Of a DNA stretch of 64,000 bases, positions 1 through 8,040 are shown piece by piece. The DNA is from Idiomarina aquatica (lineage in GTDB: Bacteria; Pseudomonadota; Gammaproteobacteria; Enterobacterales; Alteromonadaceae): positions 1 through 64,000 of the forward strand of contig NZ_SNXI01000015.1 of assembly GCF_004362895.1 (NCBI RefSeq), given 5' to 3'. The number at the start of each line of letters is the position of its first letter. Positions within the stretch are counted from its first letter, which is position 1. The translations under genes and the position numbers were made by a program. A model generated the notes under the pieces. It had not been told where the DNA came from, searched no databases, and saw nothing but the letters and a program-made list of their open reading frames with translations.

Positions 1-20
1 GGCATTATCCTCGGGCAATA

Positions 21-57
21 AAAAGGCGACCGCAACGTTATCCGATGCGGTCGCCTT
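21..57. terminator. Perfect 12-bp stem-loop, probable terminator
   Basis: A 12-bp perfect inverted repeat (23-34 with 46-57) with an 11-nt loop. A-rich sequence lies on the left side, so a T-run follows only when the hairpin is read on the minus strand. It probably ends a transcript from a gene left of the window or acts in both directions. Confidence 0.5.
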
Positions 58-87
58 ATAAAGCGGCTAGCCATTAGCTTAACTGAC

Positions 88-116
88 AAGCATTACCCTT
101 CGTGGGTGCTTTTTTA
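88..116 (+). terminator. Rho-independent terminator (bulged stem plus T6)
   Basis: AAGC and ACCC (88-98, with a 3-nt bulge) pair with GGGT and GCTT (104-111) around a TTCGT loop, followed by six T. It lies just before tpm and probably closes a plus-strand gene outside the window. Confidence 0.5.
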
Positions 117-149
117 TTGGTCGTAATCGTTTTGATTTAAGGAGTCACC

Positions 150-788
150 ATGGAAGCCAGCTTTTGGCATGAACGATGGGAAAATCAGCAGATTGGTTTT
201 CACCGCCCGGAAGCCCACGAGATGCTGCGGCGCTATTTTAAGAAAGTAGCCAAGCCGGGTACGACGGTATTTGTGCCGCTGTGTGGTAAATCAAACGATA
301 TGTTGTGGTTATTAGACAACGGTTATCGTGTGTTTGGTATAGAGCTGAGCGAAATTGCGGTACAGCAGTTTTTTAGTGACAACGAGTTAACGCCAACCGT
401 GACGCAAAAGGGCAAATTTAAGCGATACGCACTGGATGAGTTAGTCATTTGGGTCGGTGACTTTTTTGACCTTACCGGTAACGACCTGACCGATGTCGAC
501 GCTTGGTATGACCGCGCTGCCATGGTTGCGTTACCACCGGAAATGCGAACCCGCTATGTGAGACAACTCAGTGAGCTTCTGCCGGAACGAGCTCAAGGTT
601 TACTGATTACCTTGCAGTATCCCGTCGGTTATCGTGACGGTCCGCCGTTCTCTGTTAGCGAAGGCGAAGTGGAATCCGGTTTTGGTCAGCGCTTTAGTAT
701 TGAGCAGTTAGAGGCTGACGAAGGCATAGTGAACGGCGAACAGCCTGATGATAATCCTGTCACAGAGCAGGTTTATCAGCTCAGTTAA
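150..788 (+). CDS. tpm: Thiopurine S-methyltransferase (TPMT family)
   Basis: A SAM-dependent methyltransferase of 212 aa, the usual length for bacterial TPMT. The N-terminus (FWHERW) is the family hallmark, and the SAM-binding motif I region (VPLCGKSNDMLWL, about residues 42-54) is followed by GIELSEIA. In bacteria these enzymes methylate thiol, selenium and tellurium compounds, and the natural substrate is often unknown. The start has an AAGGAG site 6-8 nt upstream. The gene stands alone, between a terminator and a convergent small gene. Identity is confident; the physiological substrate is not. Confidence 0.9.
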   Translation: MEASFWHERWENQQIGFHRPEAHEMLRRYFKKVAKPGTTVFVPLCGKSNDMLWLLDNGYRVFGIELSEIAVQQFFSDNELTPTVTQKGKFKRYALDELVIWVGDFFDLTGNDLTDVDAWYDRAAMVALPPEMRTRYVRQLSELLPERAQGLLITLQYPVGYRDGPPFSVSEGEVESGFGQRFSIEQLEADEGIVNGEQPDDNPVTEQVYQLS

Positions 789-794
789 AACGAG

Positions 795-1067
795 TTACAT
801 TAAGCTGTTGCGCCGTAAGATCTTCTCAGTGCGGCGTGCCAGCTTTTCCATAAAAACTAAGTCTGCCAGCGTCGGGTCAGCAAGGTCGTTATCTAAATCG
901 GCCTGCCACTGGCTAACTTCCGCATCCAGCATTTCCATCATCTTTTTCGAACAGCCGCGGCAAATACCCTGGCACATATCCGCTTCTTTTAAGCCAAAAG
1001 GAATGTGTTCGCGAATAACGTCCAGTAACTGATACATTGTAGTTTTGGTATCGGGTTTGCGGCTCAT
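795..1067 (-). CDS. Small conserved-type protein with a CxxxCxxC motif
   Basis: A 90-aa soluble protein I do not recognise. The start at 1067 was chosen because GGAGG lies 5 nt upstream; a longer frame reaches 1115 but has no ribosome site. It carries CQGICRGC around residues 32-39, which could bind a metal or an iron-sulfur cluster, followed by a charged helical C-terminus. It lies downstream of norB on the same strand but beyond the norB terminator, so it is probably transcribed separately. Its function is unknown. Confidence 0.6.
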   Translation of the reverse strand: MSRKPDTKTTMYQLLDVIREHIPFGLKEADMCQGICRGCSKKMMEMLDAEVSQWQADLDNDLADPTLADLVFMEKLARRTEKILRRNSLM

Positions 1068-1087
1068 ACATCCTCCAGTAAACGCGT

Positions 1088-1133
1088 CCAAAAAAGAAAA
1101 ACCAGGCTTCCACAAACTTGCAGAAGCCTGGTT
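1088..1133 (-). terminator. Rho-independent terminator of norB
   Basis: An 11-bp perfect stem (1100-1110 with 1123-1133), followed on the minus strand by a T-rich run (TTTTTCTTTTTT). It starts 10 bp after the norB stop codon. Confidence 0.85.
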
Positions 1134-1142
1134 TATTAAGGG

Positions 1143-3383
1143 TTAAGCAGATTTATGCTTTAAGCCTTTTACGACTTGCCAGCTGATGCCTAGCGCGCCG
1201 ACGATGAAGACCATGTCACCGACAGTACGGAACCAACGTAGGTTCTGCAGCAGTGGTTGTTGCATGAAGGCTTCGCTGCGTGCGTACCATAAACCTTCAG
1301 TTGCAGCTGCGTAGAACTGGATGAAACCGACTGGCAGCAAGCTGGTGAAGAGCATGAGCGCTAAGCCAATGTTCATGGTCCAGAAAGCCATTTTCATCAG
1401 TTTTTCGTCGAACTGCAGGTTAGGGCGAATGTAGCGCAGTATCAACAATACAAAGCCCAGTGCCAGGAATCCGTACACCCCGAATAGTGCTGCGTGGGCG
1501 TGAGTCGGCGTGGTGTTCAGACCTTGTACATAGTACAGCGAGATAGGCGGGTTGATCATGAAGCCTAATACGCCGGCGCCTAACATGTTCCAGAACGCAA
1601 CGGCTACGAAGCACAGTAGTGGCCACTTAAGGCGTTGCATCCAGTCTGCACGTTTTTGCAGGCTGTAGTTTTCCCAGGCTTCATAGCCCAGCACAATTAG
1701 CGGTACCACTTCTAATGCTGAGAAAGTAGCGCCCACGGCCATAACCGGTGTGGTTGTACCGGCAAAGTACAAGTGGTGGAAGGTACCCGGTACACCACCA
1801 AGCATGAACAATGACGCTGACGCTAGCGCTGCAACGGTTGCCATGCGGCGAGAAACCAAGCCCATGCTATGGAAAATGAACGCCAGTGAGGCAGTAGCAA
1901 ATACTTCAAAGAAGCCTTCTACCCAAAGGTGAACAATCCACCAGCGCCAGTATTCCATGATAGAAATGTGAGTGCGTTCGCCGTAGAAGAAGCCGGCACC
2001 GTAGAACAGGCCAATGGCAACGACTGAGGCGGTGAATAATGCCAGTAAGTTCTTGTCGCCTTTCTCTTTGAAGGCGCCAACGACACAGCGCATCATCAGC
2101 ACCAGCCAGAAGACGATGCCGAGGAACTTACCAATTTGCCATAAGCGACCTAAGTCGACGTATTCATAACCCTGGTGACCTAACCAGAAGTTCAGGTGTT
2201 CAGGCATGATTTGCGCAATGGCTAACCAGTTACCGATAAAGGTACCTGCGACGACCAGCACCAGCGCCCAGAACAAGACGTCTACGCCAAGTTTTTGGTA
2301 CTTAGGATCTTTACCGCCGTTAATAATCGGCGCCAGGAATAAACCTGCGGCTAAGAACCCGGTAGCAATCCAGAACATGGCCGCCTGAATGTGCCAGGTA
2401 CGAGTCAGTGAATAAGGGAACCATTCAGACAGGTTAATACCGTAGAACTCTTGCCCTTCGACGGTGTAGTGGGCGGTTACGCCTCCTAATAAAACCTGCA
2501 GAGTAAATAGCGCCACCACAATGAACAGGTATTTGCCCAGGGATTTTTGTGATGGAGTTAACTTAACCTTAGAAATCGGATCATGCTCTGGCGCCACCAG
2601 CTCTTCTTCCTCTTTGTCGCGTAAGAATGCCCACGCCCAAATCAGGAAGCCAATACCAGCGATTAAGAGAATGACGCTGACAATAGACCAAATGATGTTT
2701 TCCGCACTCGGCACGTTGTCGATCAGTGTTTCGTGTGGCCAGTTGTTGGTATAAGTGATATCGGCATCAGGACGTTCAGTCGCAGCTGCCCATGCGGTCC
2801 AGAAGAAGAAGTCATTCATTTGCGCACGACGTTCAGCCGAAGGCAGTGTATTTTCCTTCATGGCATAGCTAACGCGGGTAGGGCGTAGCTCAGGGTCGTC
2901 ACTGAACAGCTTTGAGTAGTACTCGCCGGTTTGTTCAATCGCCTGAATACGACGTTCGCTTAAAATGACCGTGTCAGAAGCTTTGTCATACGTATTGGTA
3001 CGGTACTCTTGTTTCAACTCATACTCGAGTTGATTTTGTTGAACACCGTCAAGTTCGTCATATGATTTACCGAAAACTTCCTGCGCCCGAATGTCTAACC
3101 AGGCCAGCAGCTCACGGTGCAGCCAGTCAGCTGTCCAGTCCGGTGCTTGATACGCACCATGGCCCCAAATCGAGCCTAACTGCATGCCACCGACCGACTG
3201 CCATGCGGTTTGTCCGTCAAGAACAGACTCATTGGTTGCAATGACATTACCGTCGGTACTCATGAACTTATCCGGAATAGGCGGTGCCTCCCGGTACACT
3301 TCGGTACCAAAGTACCCCAGGACACCAAAGGTAATTGCAAGCACTGCAATCAGCGTCCACCAAAGTTTGCGATACCCAGCCAT
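1143..3383 (-). CDS. norB: Quinol-dependent nitric oxide reductase (qNOR)
   Basis: A single-subunit inner-membrane enzyme that reduces NO to N2O with electrons from quinol. At 746 aa it has the length of qNOR (NorZ type) rather than of the cytochrome c-dependent NorB, which is about 450 aa. An N-terminal membrane anchor and a roughly 200-aa periplasmic extension precede a heme-copper-oxidase-like core. Visible core features include THxSIMEYWRWWIVHLWVEG, HHLYFAG and the THAHAALFGVYG helix that carries heme and metal histidines. It has its own terminator and a sigma-54/NorR-type control region (3448-3559). It serves NO detoxification or the NO step of denitrification; no nitrite reductase is in this window. 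Confidence 0.95.
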   Translation of the reverse strand: MAGYRKLWWTLIAVLAITFGVLGYFGTEVYREAPPIPDKFMSTDGNVIATNESVLDGQTAWQSVGGMQLGSIWGHGAYQAPDWTADWLHRELLAWLDIRAQEVFGKSYDELDGVQQNQLEYELKQEYRTNTYDKASDTVILSERRIQAIEQTGEYYSKLFSDDPELRPTRVSYAMKENTLPSAERRAQMNDFFFWTAWAAATERPDADITYTNNWPHETLIDNVPSAENIIWSIVSVILLIAGIGFLIWAWAFLRDKEEEELVAPEHDPISKVKLTPSQKSLGKYLFIVVALFTLQVLLGGVTAHYTVEGQEFYGINLSEWFPYSLTRTWHIQAAMFWIATGFLAAGLFLAPIINGGKDPKYQKLGVDVLFWALVLVVAGTFIGNWLAIAQIMPEHLNFWLGHQGYEYVDLGRLWQIGKFLGIVFWLVLMMRCVVGAFKEKGDKNLLALFTASVVAIGLFYGAGFFYGERTHISIMEYWRWWIVHLWVEGFFEVFATASLAFIFHSMGLVSRRMATVAALASASLFMLGGVPGTFHHLYFAGTTTPVMAVGATFSALEVVPLIVLGYEAWENYSLQKRADWMQRLKWPLLCFVAVAFWNMLGAGVLGFMINPPISLYYVQGLNTTPTHAHAALFGVYGFLALGFVLLILRYIRPNLQFDEKLMKMAFWTMNIGLALMLFTSLLPVGFIQFYAAATEGLWYARSEAFMQQPLLQNLRWFRTVGDMVFIVGALGISWQVVKGLKHKSA

Positions 3384-3447
3384 CTACGACTCCCTCAATT
3401 GCTTCTTTTTGATTAACTTGAATGTTTGGTTACTAGCAGTTGGGTAG

Positions 3448-3464
3448 AGCAATAAACGTGCCTG
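3448..3464 (-). promoter_or_regulatory. Sigma-54 (-24/-12) promoter of norB
   Basis: On the minus strand AGGCACGTTTATTGCT matches the sigma-54 consensus TGGCACG-N4-TTGCW, with GG and GC 12 bp apart. It lies about 65 nt upstream of the norB start. Three GGGT-N7-ACC sites lie 40-110 bp further upstream, the expected place for an enhancer-bound NorR. Confidence 0.8.
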
Positions 3465-3502
3465 AACATAAACCATTGAAATATTTAATCTTTATTTTTT
3501 AT

Positions 3503-3559
3503 GGGTAAAAAAAACCAAACCCGTAAGGGTGATAAACACCCCGAGGGTAAAATCAACCC
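3503..3559. promoter_or_regulatory. Three tandem NorR enhancer sites (GGGT-N7-ACC)
   Basis: Three copies of the pattern are seen: 3503-3516 (GGGT-N7-ACC), 3527-3541 (GGGT-N7-ACCC) and 3545-3559 (GGGT-N7-ACCC). The known NorR core is GT-N7-AC, usually in triplicate upstream of a sigma-54 promoter. The norR gene is at 20080-21615, and similar sites precede the hemerythrin gene. Confidence 0.8.
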
Positions 3560-3611
3560 AAATTTAAAAAGTATTGGGAACTCAGCGACTAAACGTCAGC
3601 TTCATAAAAAT

Positions 3612-3625
3612 TTGACATGAATCAA
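3612..3625. promoter_or_regulatory. FNR/DNR-type box upstream of nrdG
   Basis: TTGAC-ATGA-ATCAA fits the FNR consensus TTGAT-N4-ATCAA with one mismatch. It lies 80 bp upstream of the nrdG start, so it probably activates nrdGD when oxygen is low. It could also serve the divergent norB. Confidence 0.7.
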
Positions 3626-3655
3626 CGCAAACGGCTGACGAGAGTCTAGTCTAAT

Positions 3656-3702
3656 ACACAATATCTAGTGTTCGGATAACAAAAATTAACTATATATGGT
3701 GT
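3656..3702. promoter_or_regulatory. Pair of NrdR boxes upstream of nrdG
   Basis: Box 1 (3656-3671, ACACAATATCTAGTGT) differs from the NrdR consensus ACACWATATATWGTGT at one position. Box 2 (3687-3702, TAACTATATATGGTGT) matches at 13 of 16. The start-to-start spacing is 31 bp, the three-helical-turn spacing typical of NrdR operators. Box 2 ends 3 bp before the nrdG ATG, so a repressor there would also cover the translation start region. Confidence 0.8.
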
Positions 3703-3705
3703 TTT

Positions 3706-4164
3706 ATGCGTGATGGGCTATTTCGTTATTGCAGCGAAGAGGTGGTATTCCAGGAAGTGCCGGGTGAAGTCTCTTTGGCTTATACCATGACCGGTTGCCC
3801 GGTTGGCTGCAAAGGATGTCATAGTGCTGATACCTGGGCAGTCGGTACCGGGTTGGAGTTGACCTTAGATTATCTGGCTCAACAGCTTGAACGCTATCGT
3901 GGCTACATTACTTGCTTGGCATTTATGGGCGGCGAATGGCGCCCCGGCATGTTGATAGCGATGCTGAAACTGGCACAACAGGAAGGCGTAAAAACCTGCC
4001 TTTATAGCGGTTACGAAGAGGTTGACTTAGCTATCCGCAAACACCTGGATTATTTAAAAACGGGCCCCTGGAAAAAGGCGTTAGGCGGCCTGGACAGTCC
4101 TAGGACTAACCAACGGTTTTATGACTTGCGCTCTGAAACCTTGCTGAACGTAAAATTCCAATAA
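3706..4164 (+). CDS. nrdG: Anaerobic ribonucleotide reductase activating protein
   Basis: A radical-SAM activase that installs the glycyl radical on NrdD. At 152 aa it has the usual length. The cluster motif CPVGCKGCH (CxxxCxxC) lies near residues 31-39, followed by a FMGGEW loop. No clear Shine-Dalgarno is visible before the ATG, because a NrdR box sits immediately upstream. The next gene, nrdD, starts 11 bp after the stop, so the two form an operon that the upstream sites place under FNR and NrdR control. Confidence 0.9.
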   Translation: MRDGLFRYCSEEVVFQEVPGEVSLAYTMTGCPVGCKGCHSADTWAVGTGLELTLDYLAQQLERYRGYITCLAFMGGEWRPGMLIAMLKLAQQEGVKTCLYSGYEEVDLAIRKHLDYLKTGPWKKALGGLDSPRTNQRFYDLRSETLLNVKFQ

Positions 4165-4175
4165 GGAGAACAACC

Positions 4176-6014
4176 ATGTTGCGCTTAACCGAACAACAAG
4201 TCAGTGGCAAAGTTAACTACATTAAAGAGTATTTGCAGGCACAAAATGCAGCCGATGGCTCAAAGATGGACGCTAATGCCAATGTCACGCAAAAAAATAT
4301 AGCCACGTTAGAAGCTGAATTGATGAAAGACTTTTTTGTCCAGGTAAACCGGAAGCAAGTCAGCAACAAGATCGCAGAGCTATTTGATGATGACCTGGCT
4401 AACGAGTACGTCCGCCAGATTGAAGACCATGAGATTTATGTGCACGACGAAACCAGCCTTAAACCCTACTGTGTTTCGGTAACAATGTACCCGTTTTTAC
4501 GAGACGGGTTGACCAAACTTGGCGGGGAGTCGTTAGCGCCTCAGCATTTAGAGTCATTCTGCGGTACCTTTGTAAACTTCGTCTTTGCCGTGAGTTCGCA
4601 GTTTGCCGGTGCGGTGGCTACCGTTGAGTTCTTAACGTATTTTGATTATTTTGCGCGCAAAGATTACGGCGATGATTATCTAACCACGCATCGCCACGAA
4701 ATCGAAAACCACCTGCAACACGTGGTGTACGCACTAAATCAACCGGCCGCTGCGCGCGGTTACCAAAGTGTCTTCTGGAATATTTCGATTTATGACCAGC
4801 ACTATTTTGAGTCAATGTTTGGCGATTTCGTCTTTCCGGCTGACTTTACTAAACCGCAGTGGCATTCCGTCAGTGCCTTGCAGGACTTCTTCCTGGATTG
4901 GTTTAACAAAGAGCGCGAGAAAACCATCCTCACCTTTCCGGTAGTAACCGTTGCGATGCTAACAGATGACGGACAGTGCAAAGACCAAGCCTTTGCTAAA
5001 AAAATGGCGGCAGAGTTAGCGCAGGGCAATTCTTTTTTCATCTATCTCTCGGATAACGCCGACTCACTTGCTTCATGCTGTCGTTTACGTAACGAGATCA
5101 GTGATAACACCTTTAGTTATACGTTAGGAGCCGGTGGTGTTGCGACAGGCTCGATAAACGTGATCACGTTAAATATGAATCGCTTAATTCAAGATGGTCG
5201 CGATCTAGAAGAAGAGGTGCAAAAAATTCATAAGTACCAGGTGGCTTATCGAAAAATGATGGATGAATACAAAGAGGCGGGGTTGTTGACGGTTTATGAC
5301 GCTGGTTTTATCAGTCTGGATAAACAATTTCTGACTATTGGTATTAATGGTATGGCTGAGGCAGCCGAGTCACAAGGCATTACGGTAGGTAACAATGCTG
5401 AGTACAAAGCCTTTGTGCAAACGCATTTGAAAACTATCTATGACGCAAACAAAGCCGGTAAAAAGGAATATGGTTACTTGTTTAATACCGAGTTCGTGCC
5501 GGCTGAGAACCTCGGTGTTAAAAATGCCAAGTGGGATAAGGCCGATGGCTATAAAGTCCCGCGCGAGTGTTATAACTCCTATTTTTATGTGGTTGAAGAC
5601 GAACAGACTAATGCCTTAGATAAGTTCATCCTGCATGGACGCGAACTTATCGACTATCTAGACGGTGGATCGGCATTGCACCTTAACCTGGACGAAAAGT
5701 TAACCATGGATGGCTATTTGTCGTTAATAAATCTCGCAGCAAAATCGGGCTGTAACTATTTTTGCATCAACGTAAAAATTACCATTTGTAATGATTGCGA
5801 ACATATCGACAAGCGTACCCTGGCAGAATGCTCCAGCTGCGGTTCTGGCGACATCGACTATGGCACCCGGGTGATCGGCTATCTTAAACGGGTGTCAGCC
5901 TTTAGCTCGGGGCGTCGTCAAGAACATGCCTTACGCCATTATCACCGTAATCAACCATCCGAGGTGGCGGTGGGCGCAGCACAAGCTAACCAAGGTATGC
6001 GGCAGGCAGGCTAA
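4176..6014 (+). CDS. nrdD: Anaerobic (class III) ribonucleoside-triphosphate reductase
   Basis: Makes deoxyribonucleotides without oxygen, using a glycyl radical and NrdG. It has 612 aa, shorter than the roughly 710-aa E. coli enzyme, and I see no N-terminal ATP-cone, so overall allosteric inhibition by dATP may be absent. The C-terminus carries the zinc site (CNDC...CSSC) and the glycyl-radical loop RVIGYL. YVHDETSLKPYC near residue 90 is typical of the family. AAGGAG lies just before the ATG. The C-terminal tail beyond the radical loop is longer than usual. Confidence 0.93.
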   Translation: MLRLTEQQVSGKVNYIKEYLQAQNAADGSKMDANANVTQKNIATLEAELMKDFFVQVNRKQVSNKIAELFDDDLANEYVRQIEDHEIYVHDETSLKPYCVSVTMYPFLRDGLTKLGGESLAPQHLESFCGTFVNFVFAVSSQFAGAVATVEFLTYFDYFARKDYGDDYLTTHRHEIENHLQHVVYALNQPAAARGYQSVFWNISIYDQHYFESMFGDFVFPADFTKPQWHSVSALQDFFLDWFNKEREKTILTFPVVTVAMLTDDGQCKDQAFAKKMAAELAQGNSFFIYLSDNADSLASCCRLRNEISDNTFSYTLGAGGVATGSINVITLNMNRLIQDGRDLEEEVQKIHKYQVAYRKMMDEYKEAGLLTVYDAGFISLDKQFLTIGINGMAEAAESQGITVGNNAEYKAFVQTHLKTIYDANKAGKKEYGYLFNTEFVPAENLGVKNAKWDKADGYKVPRECYNSYFYVVEDEQTNALDKFILHGRELIDYLDGGSALHLNLDEKLTMDGYLSLINLAAKSGCNYFCINVKITICNDCEHIDKRTLAECSSCGSGDIDYGTRVIGYLKRVSAFSSGRRQEHALRHYHRNQPSEVAVGAAQANQGMRQAG

Positions 6015-6120
6015 TGACTAGCTACCACCAAGGGGGGACATCATGTCCCTCTTTTTCCTGGCCTTTATGGCAGTTGTTTGTGCTACTATTCGCGCGCATT
6101 TCAAAACCCGAGGTGAGCCA

Positions 6121-6525
6121 ATGGAAATCAACAGCTACCAAGAATTTATTCAAATGGCTAAACAACAGCCGGAACCGCAACGTCTTTTATTTGTATTGGC
6201 AAAGGCACAAATGCCGGATCAGCCTACAGAGGCGCAAAAAGCACAGTTTGAGCAACAGGCAGGTGGTAATTTAGAGCCAGTTTTGTGTGTCGACAAACTA
6301 CCCGAAGAGATTGAGGACTTTCAAACGCTGGTTGAAGAATCCAAGCGCACCGATATTGACTGGGATATTGCTTTTATCAGTGCAATGGATGGCCGTGGCG
6401 GACATCCGGTGTCCAGTGACGAAGCCACACAACCTCTGGAAATGATGGTGCAGCAGATCCAAGCGGGCATGATCAAACACTTTTTAACCGTTAACAAACA
6501 AGGAGAGTTGGTGCAGGTGATGTAG
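6121..6525 (+). CDS. NrdD-linked small protein of unknown function
   Basis: A 134-aa soluble protein. I chose ATG 6121 because GAGGTG lies 6 nt upstream; the open frame extends back to 6043 without support. It resembles proteins often labelled 'ribonucleotide reductase subunit alpha' in gammaproteobacterial annotations (EPQRLLFVLAKAQMP near the start, and LCVDKLPEEI), but it has no reductase motifs, and that label probably comes from its position next to nrdD. Its function is unknown. Confidence 0.7.
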   Translation: MEINSYQEFIQMAKQQPEPQRLLFVLAKAQMPDQPTEAQKAQFEQQAGGNLEPVLCVDKLPEEIEDFQTLVEESKRTDIDWDIAFISAMDGRGGHPVSSDEATQPLEMMVQQIQAGMIKHFLTVNKQGELVQVM

Positions 6526-6553
6526 TGTTACCGCCTGCGCCTTAAATAGCGCC

Positions 6554-7987
6554 ATGACTAAATTACTGCTTACCGTTATTTCGTTGCTATTCTCGGTATC
6601 AGTACTGGCAGCAGAGCCCTCTGCTGACCGTATCGATCTCACCTCGACTAACATTGGTTTCGCCGCAATTGTTGTGTTTATCCTTGCCTACATTCTGGTG
6701 ATGGGTGAAGAAAAGTTACACATGAGAAAGTCTAAGCCCGTGCTGGTCGCTGCGGGTGTTATCTGGATTCTCATTGGCTTTGTTTACACGGGCGAGAAAG
6801 CCCCGATGGCAGAAGAGGCTTTCCGGCACAATTTGCTTGAATTTGCTGAGTTGATGCTGTTCCTGTTGGTGGCGATGACGTACATCAATGCGATGGAAGA
6901 GCGGCGGCTATTTGATGCGCTACGTGCCTGGTTATTGAAAAAAGGCTTTAGCTACCGCAAATTATTCTGGATAACTGGCGGGCTGGCCTTTTTTATATCA
7001 CCGGTTGCCGACAATCTAACTACCGCATTGTTGATGTGTGCAGTGATCATGAAGGTTGCCGAAGATGACAAAAAGTTTGTGGCACTTTGCTGTACCAGCA
7101 TTGTGATTGCGGCCAACGCGGGGGGCGCGTTTAGTCCGTTCGGTGATATTACCACGCTAATGGTTTGGCAAGCCGGGCAAGTCACCTTTACCGAGTTCCT
7201 GCGGCTATTCCTGCCATCGGTCGTCAACTACCTGGTACCGGCGCTAATCATGAGCTTGTTTATCGAGAACAAAAAGCCCAGTACCTTGCATACCGAAGTG
7301 GAGTTAAAGCGTGGTGCATTGCGTATCACCTCATTGTTTTTATTAACCGTTGCCACCGCTGTCGCCTGCCATATTTGGCTGCACCTGCCGCCGGTATTGG
7401 GCATGATGATGGGTTTGGGCTATTTACAGTTCTTTGGTTACTTCCTGCGTATGACCCTGCCGGGATCGCTTGCACGTAAACGCGCAATGGCCGAACGTGC
7501 CGGCGATCAGAAGCGCCTCGAGCAGCTCGGTGGCATCGTACCTTTCGACGTTTTCAGTCGGGTCTCTCGCGCCGAGTGGGATACTTTGCTGTTCTTCTAC
7601 GGCATTGTATTGTGCGTCGGCGGGCTCGGCTTTATGGGCTACCTGAGCTTACTGTCCGAAACCCTGTATGGTGATTTCAGCCATACTATGGCGAACAGTA
7701 TTCTGGGTATCGTATCAGCGGTGATTGATAACATCCCGGTGATGTTTGCGGTATTGTCGATGGAACCTGAAATGTCTCATGGTCAATGGTTGCTGATTAC
7801 GCTGACAGCCGGCACCGGCGGTAGCTTGCTTTCCATCGGCTCAGCAGCAGGCGTTGCCTTAATGGGCCAGGCGCGCGGCTACTACACCTTTGCTTCACAT
7901 CTAAAATGGACACCGGTTATTGCACTAGGCTACATAGCAAGCATACTGCTGCATCTGTGGCTGAACGAGGTAACATTTCATATTTAG
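6554..7987 (+). CDS. nhaD: Na+/H+ antiporter, NhaD type
   Basis: An inner-membrane sodium/proton antiporter of the ion-transporter superfamily. It has 477 aa, with a signal-like first helix and about 11-12 further hydrophobic segments. Conserved stretches include SPVADNLTTALLMC and NAGGAFSPFGDITTLMVW, which match the helix-hairpin regions of NhaD. It helps growth at high salt and alkaline pH, consistent with a marine or haloalkaliphilic lifestyle. It follows the small gene at 6121 by 28 bp, and a hairpin at 8002-8026 follows its stop codon. Confidence 0.9.
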   Translation: MTKLLLTVISLLFSVSVLAAEPSADRIDLTSTNIGFAAIVVFILAYILVMGEEKLHMRKSKPVLVAAGVIWILIGFVYTGEKAPMAEEAFRHNLLEFAELMLFLLVAMTYINAMEERRLFDALRAWLLKKGFSYRKLFWITGGLAFFISPVADNLTTALLMCAVIMKVAEDDKKFVALCCTSIVIAANAGGAFSPFGDITTLMVWQAGQVTFTEFLRLFLPSVVNYLVPALIMSLFIENKKPSTLHTEVELKRGALRITSLFLLTVATAVACHIWLHLPPVLGMMMGLGYLQFFGYFLRMTLPGSLARKRAMAERAGDQKRLEQLGGIVPFDVFSRVSRAEWDTLLFFYGIVLCVGGLGFMGYLSLLSETLYGDFSHTMANSILGIVSAVIDNIPVMFAVLSMEPEMSHGQWLLITLTAGTGGSLLSIGSAAGVALMGQARGYYTFASHLKWTPVIALGYIASILLHLWLNEVTFHI

Positions 7988-8001
7988 GCGAAAGTGGCTC
8001 A

Positions 8002-8026
8002 CTCAGGGCAGAACTGCTGCCCTGAG
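8002..8026. terminator. 10-bp hairpin between convergent nhaD and P450 genes
   Basis: CTCAGGGCAG (8002-8011) and CTGCCCTGAG (8017-8026) form a perfect stem with a 5-nt loop. There is no strong T-run on either side, so it may be a weak bidirectional terminator. Confidence 0.5.
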
Positions 8027-8040
8027 GAGCATTTTACCTA

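Noticed and set aside
748-1032. 94-aa plus-strand open frame
   Set aside because: It overlaps the opposite-strand gene 795-1067, begins within tpm and has no ribosome site or family.
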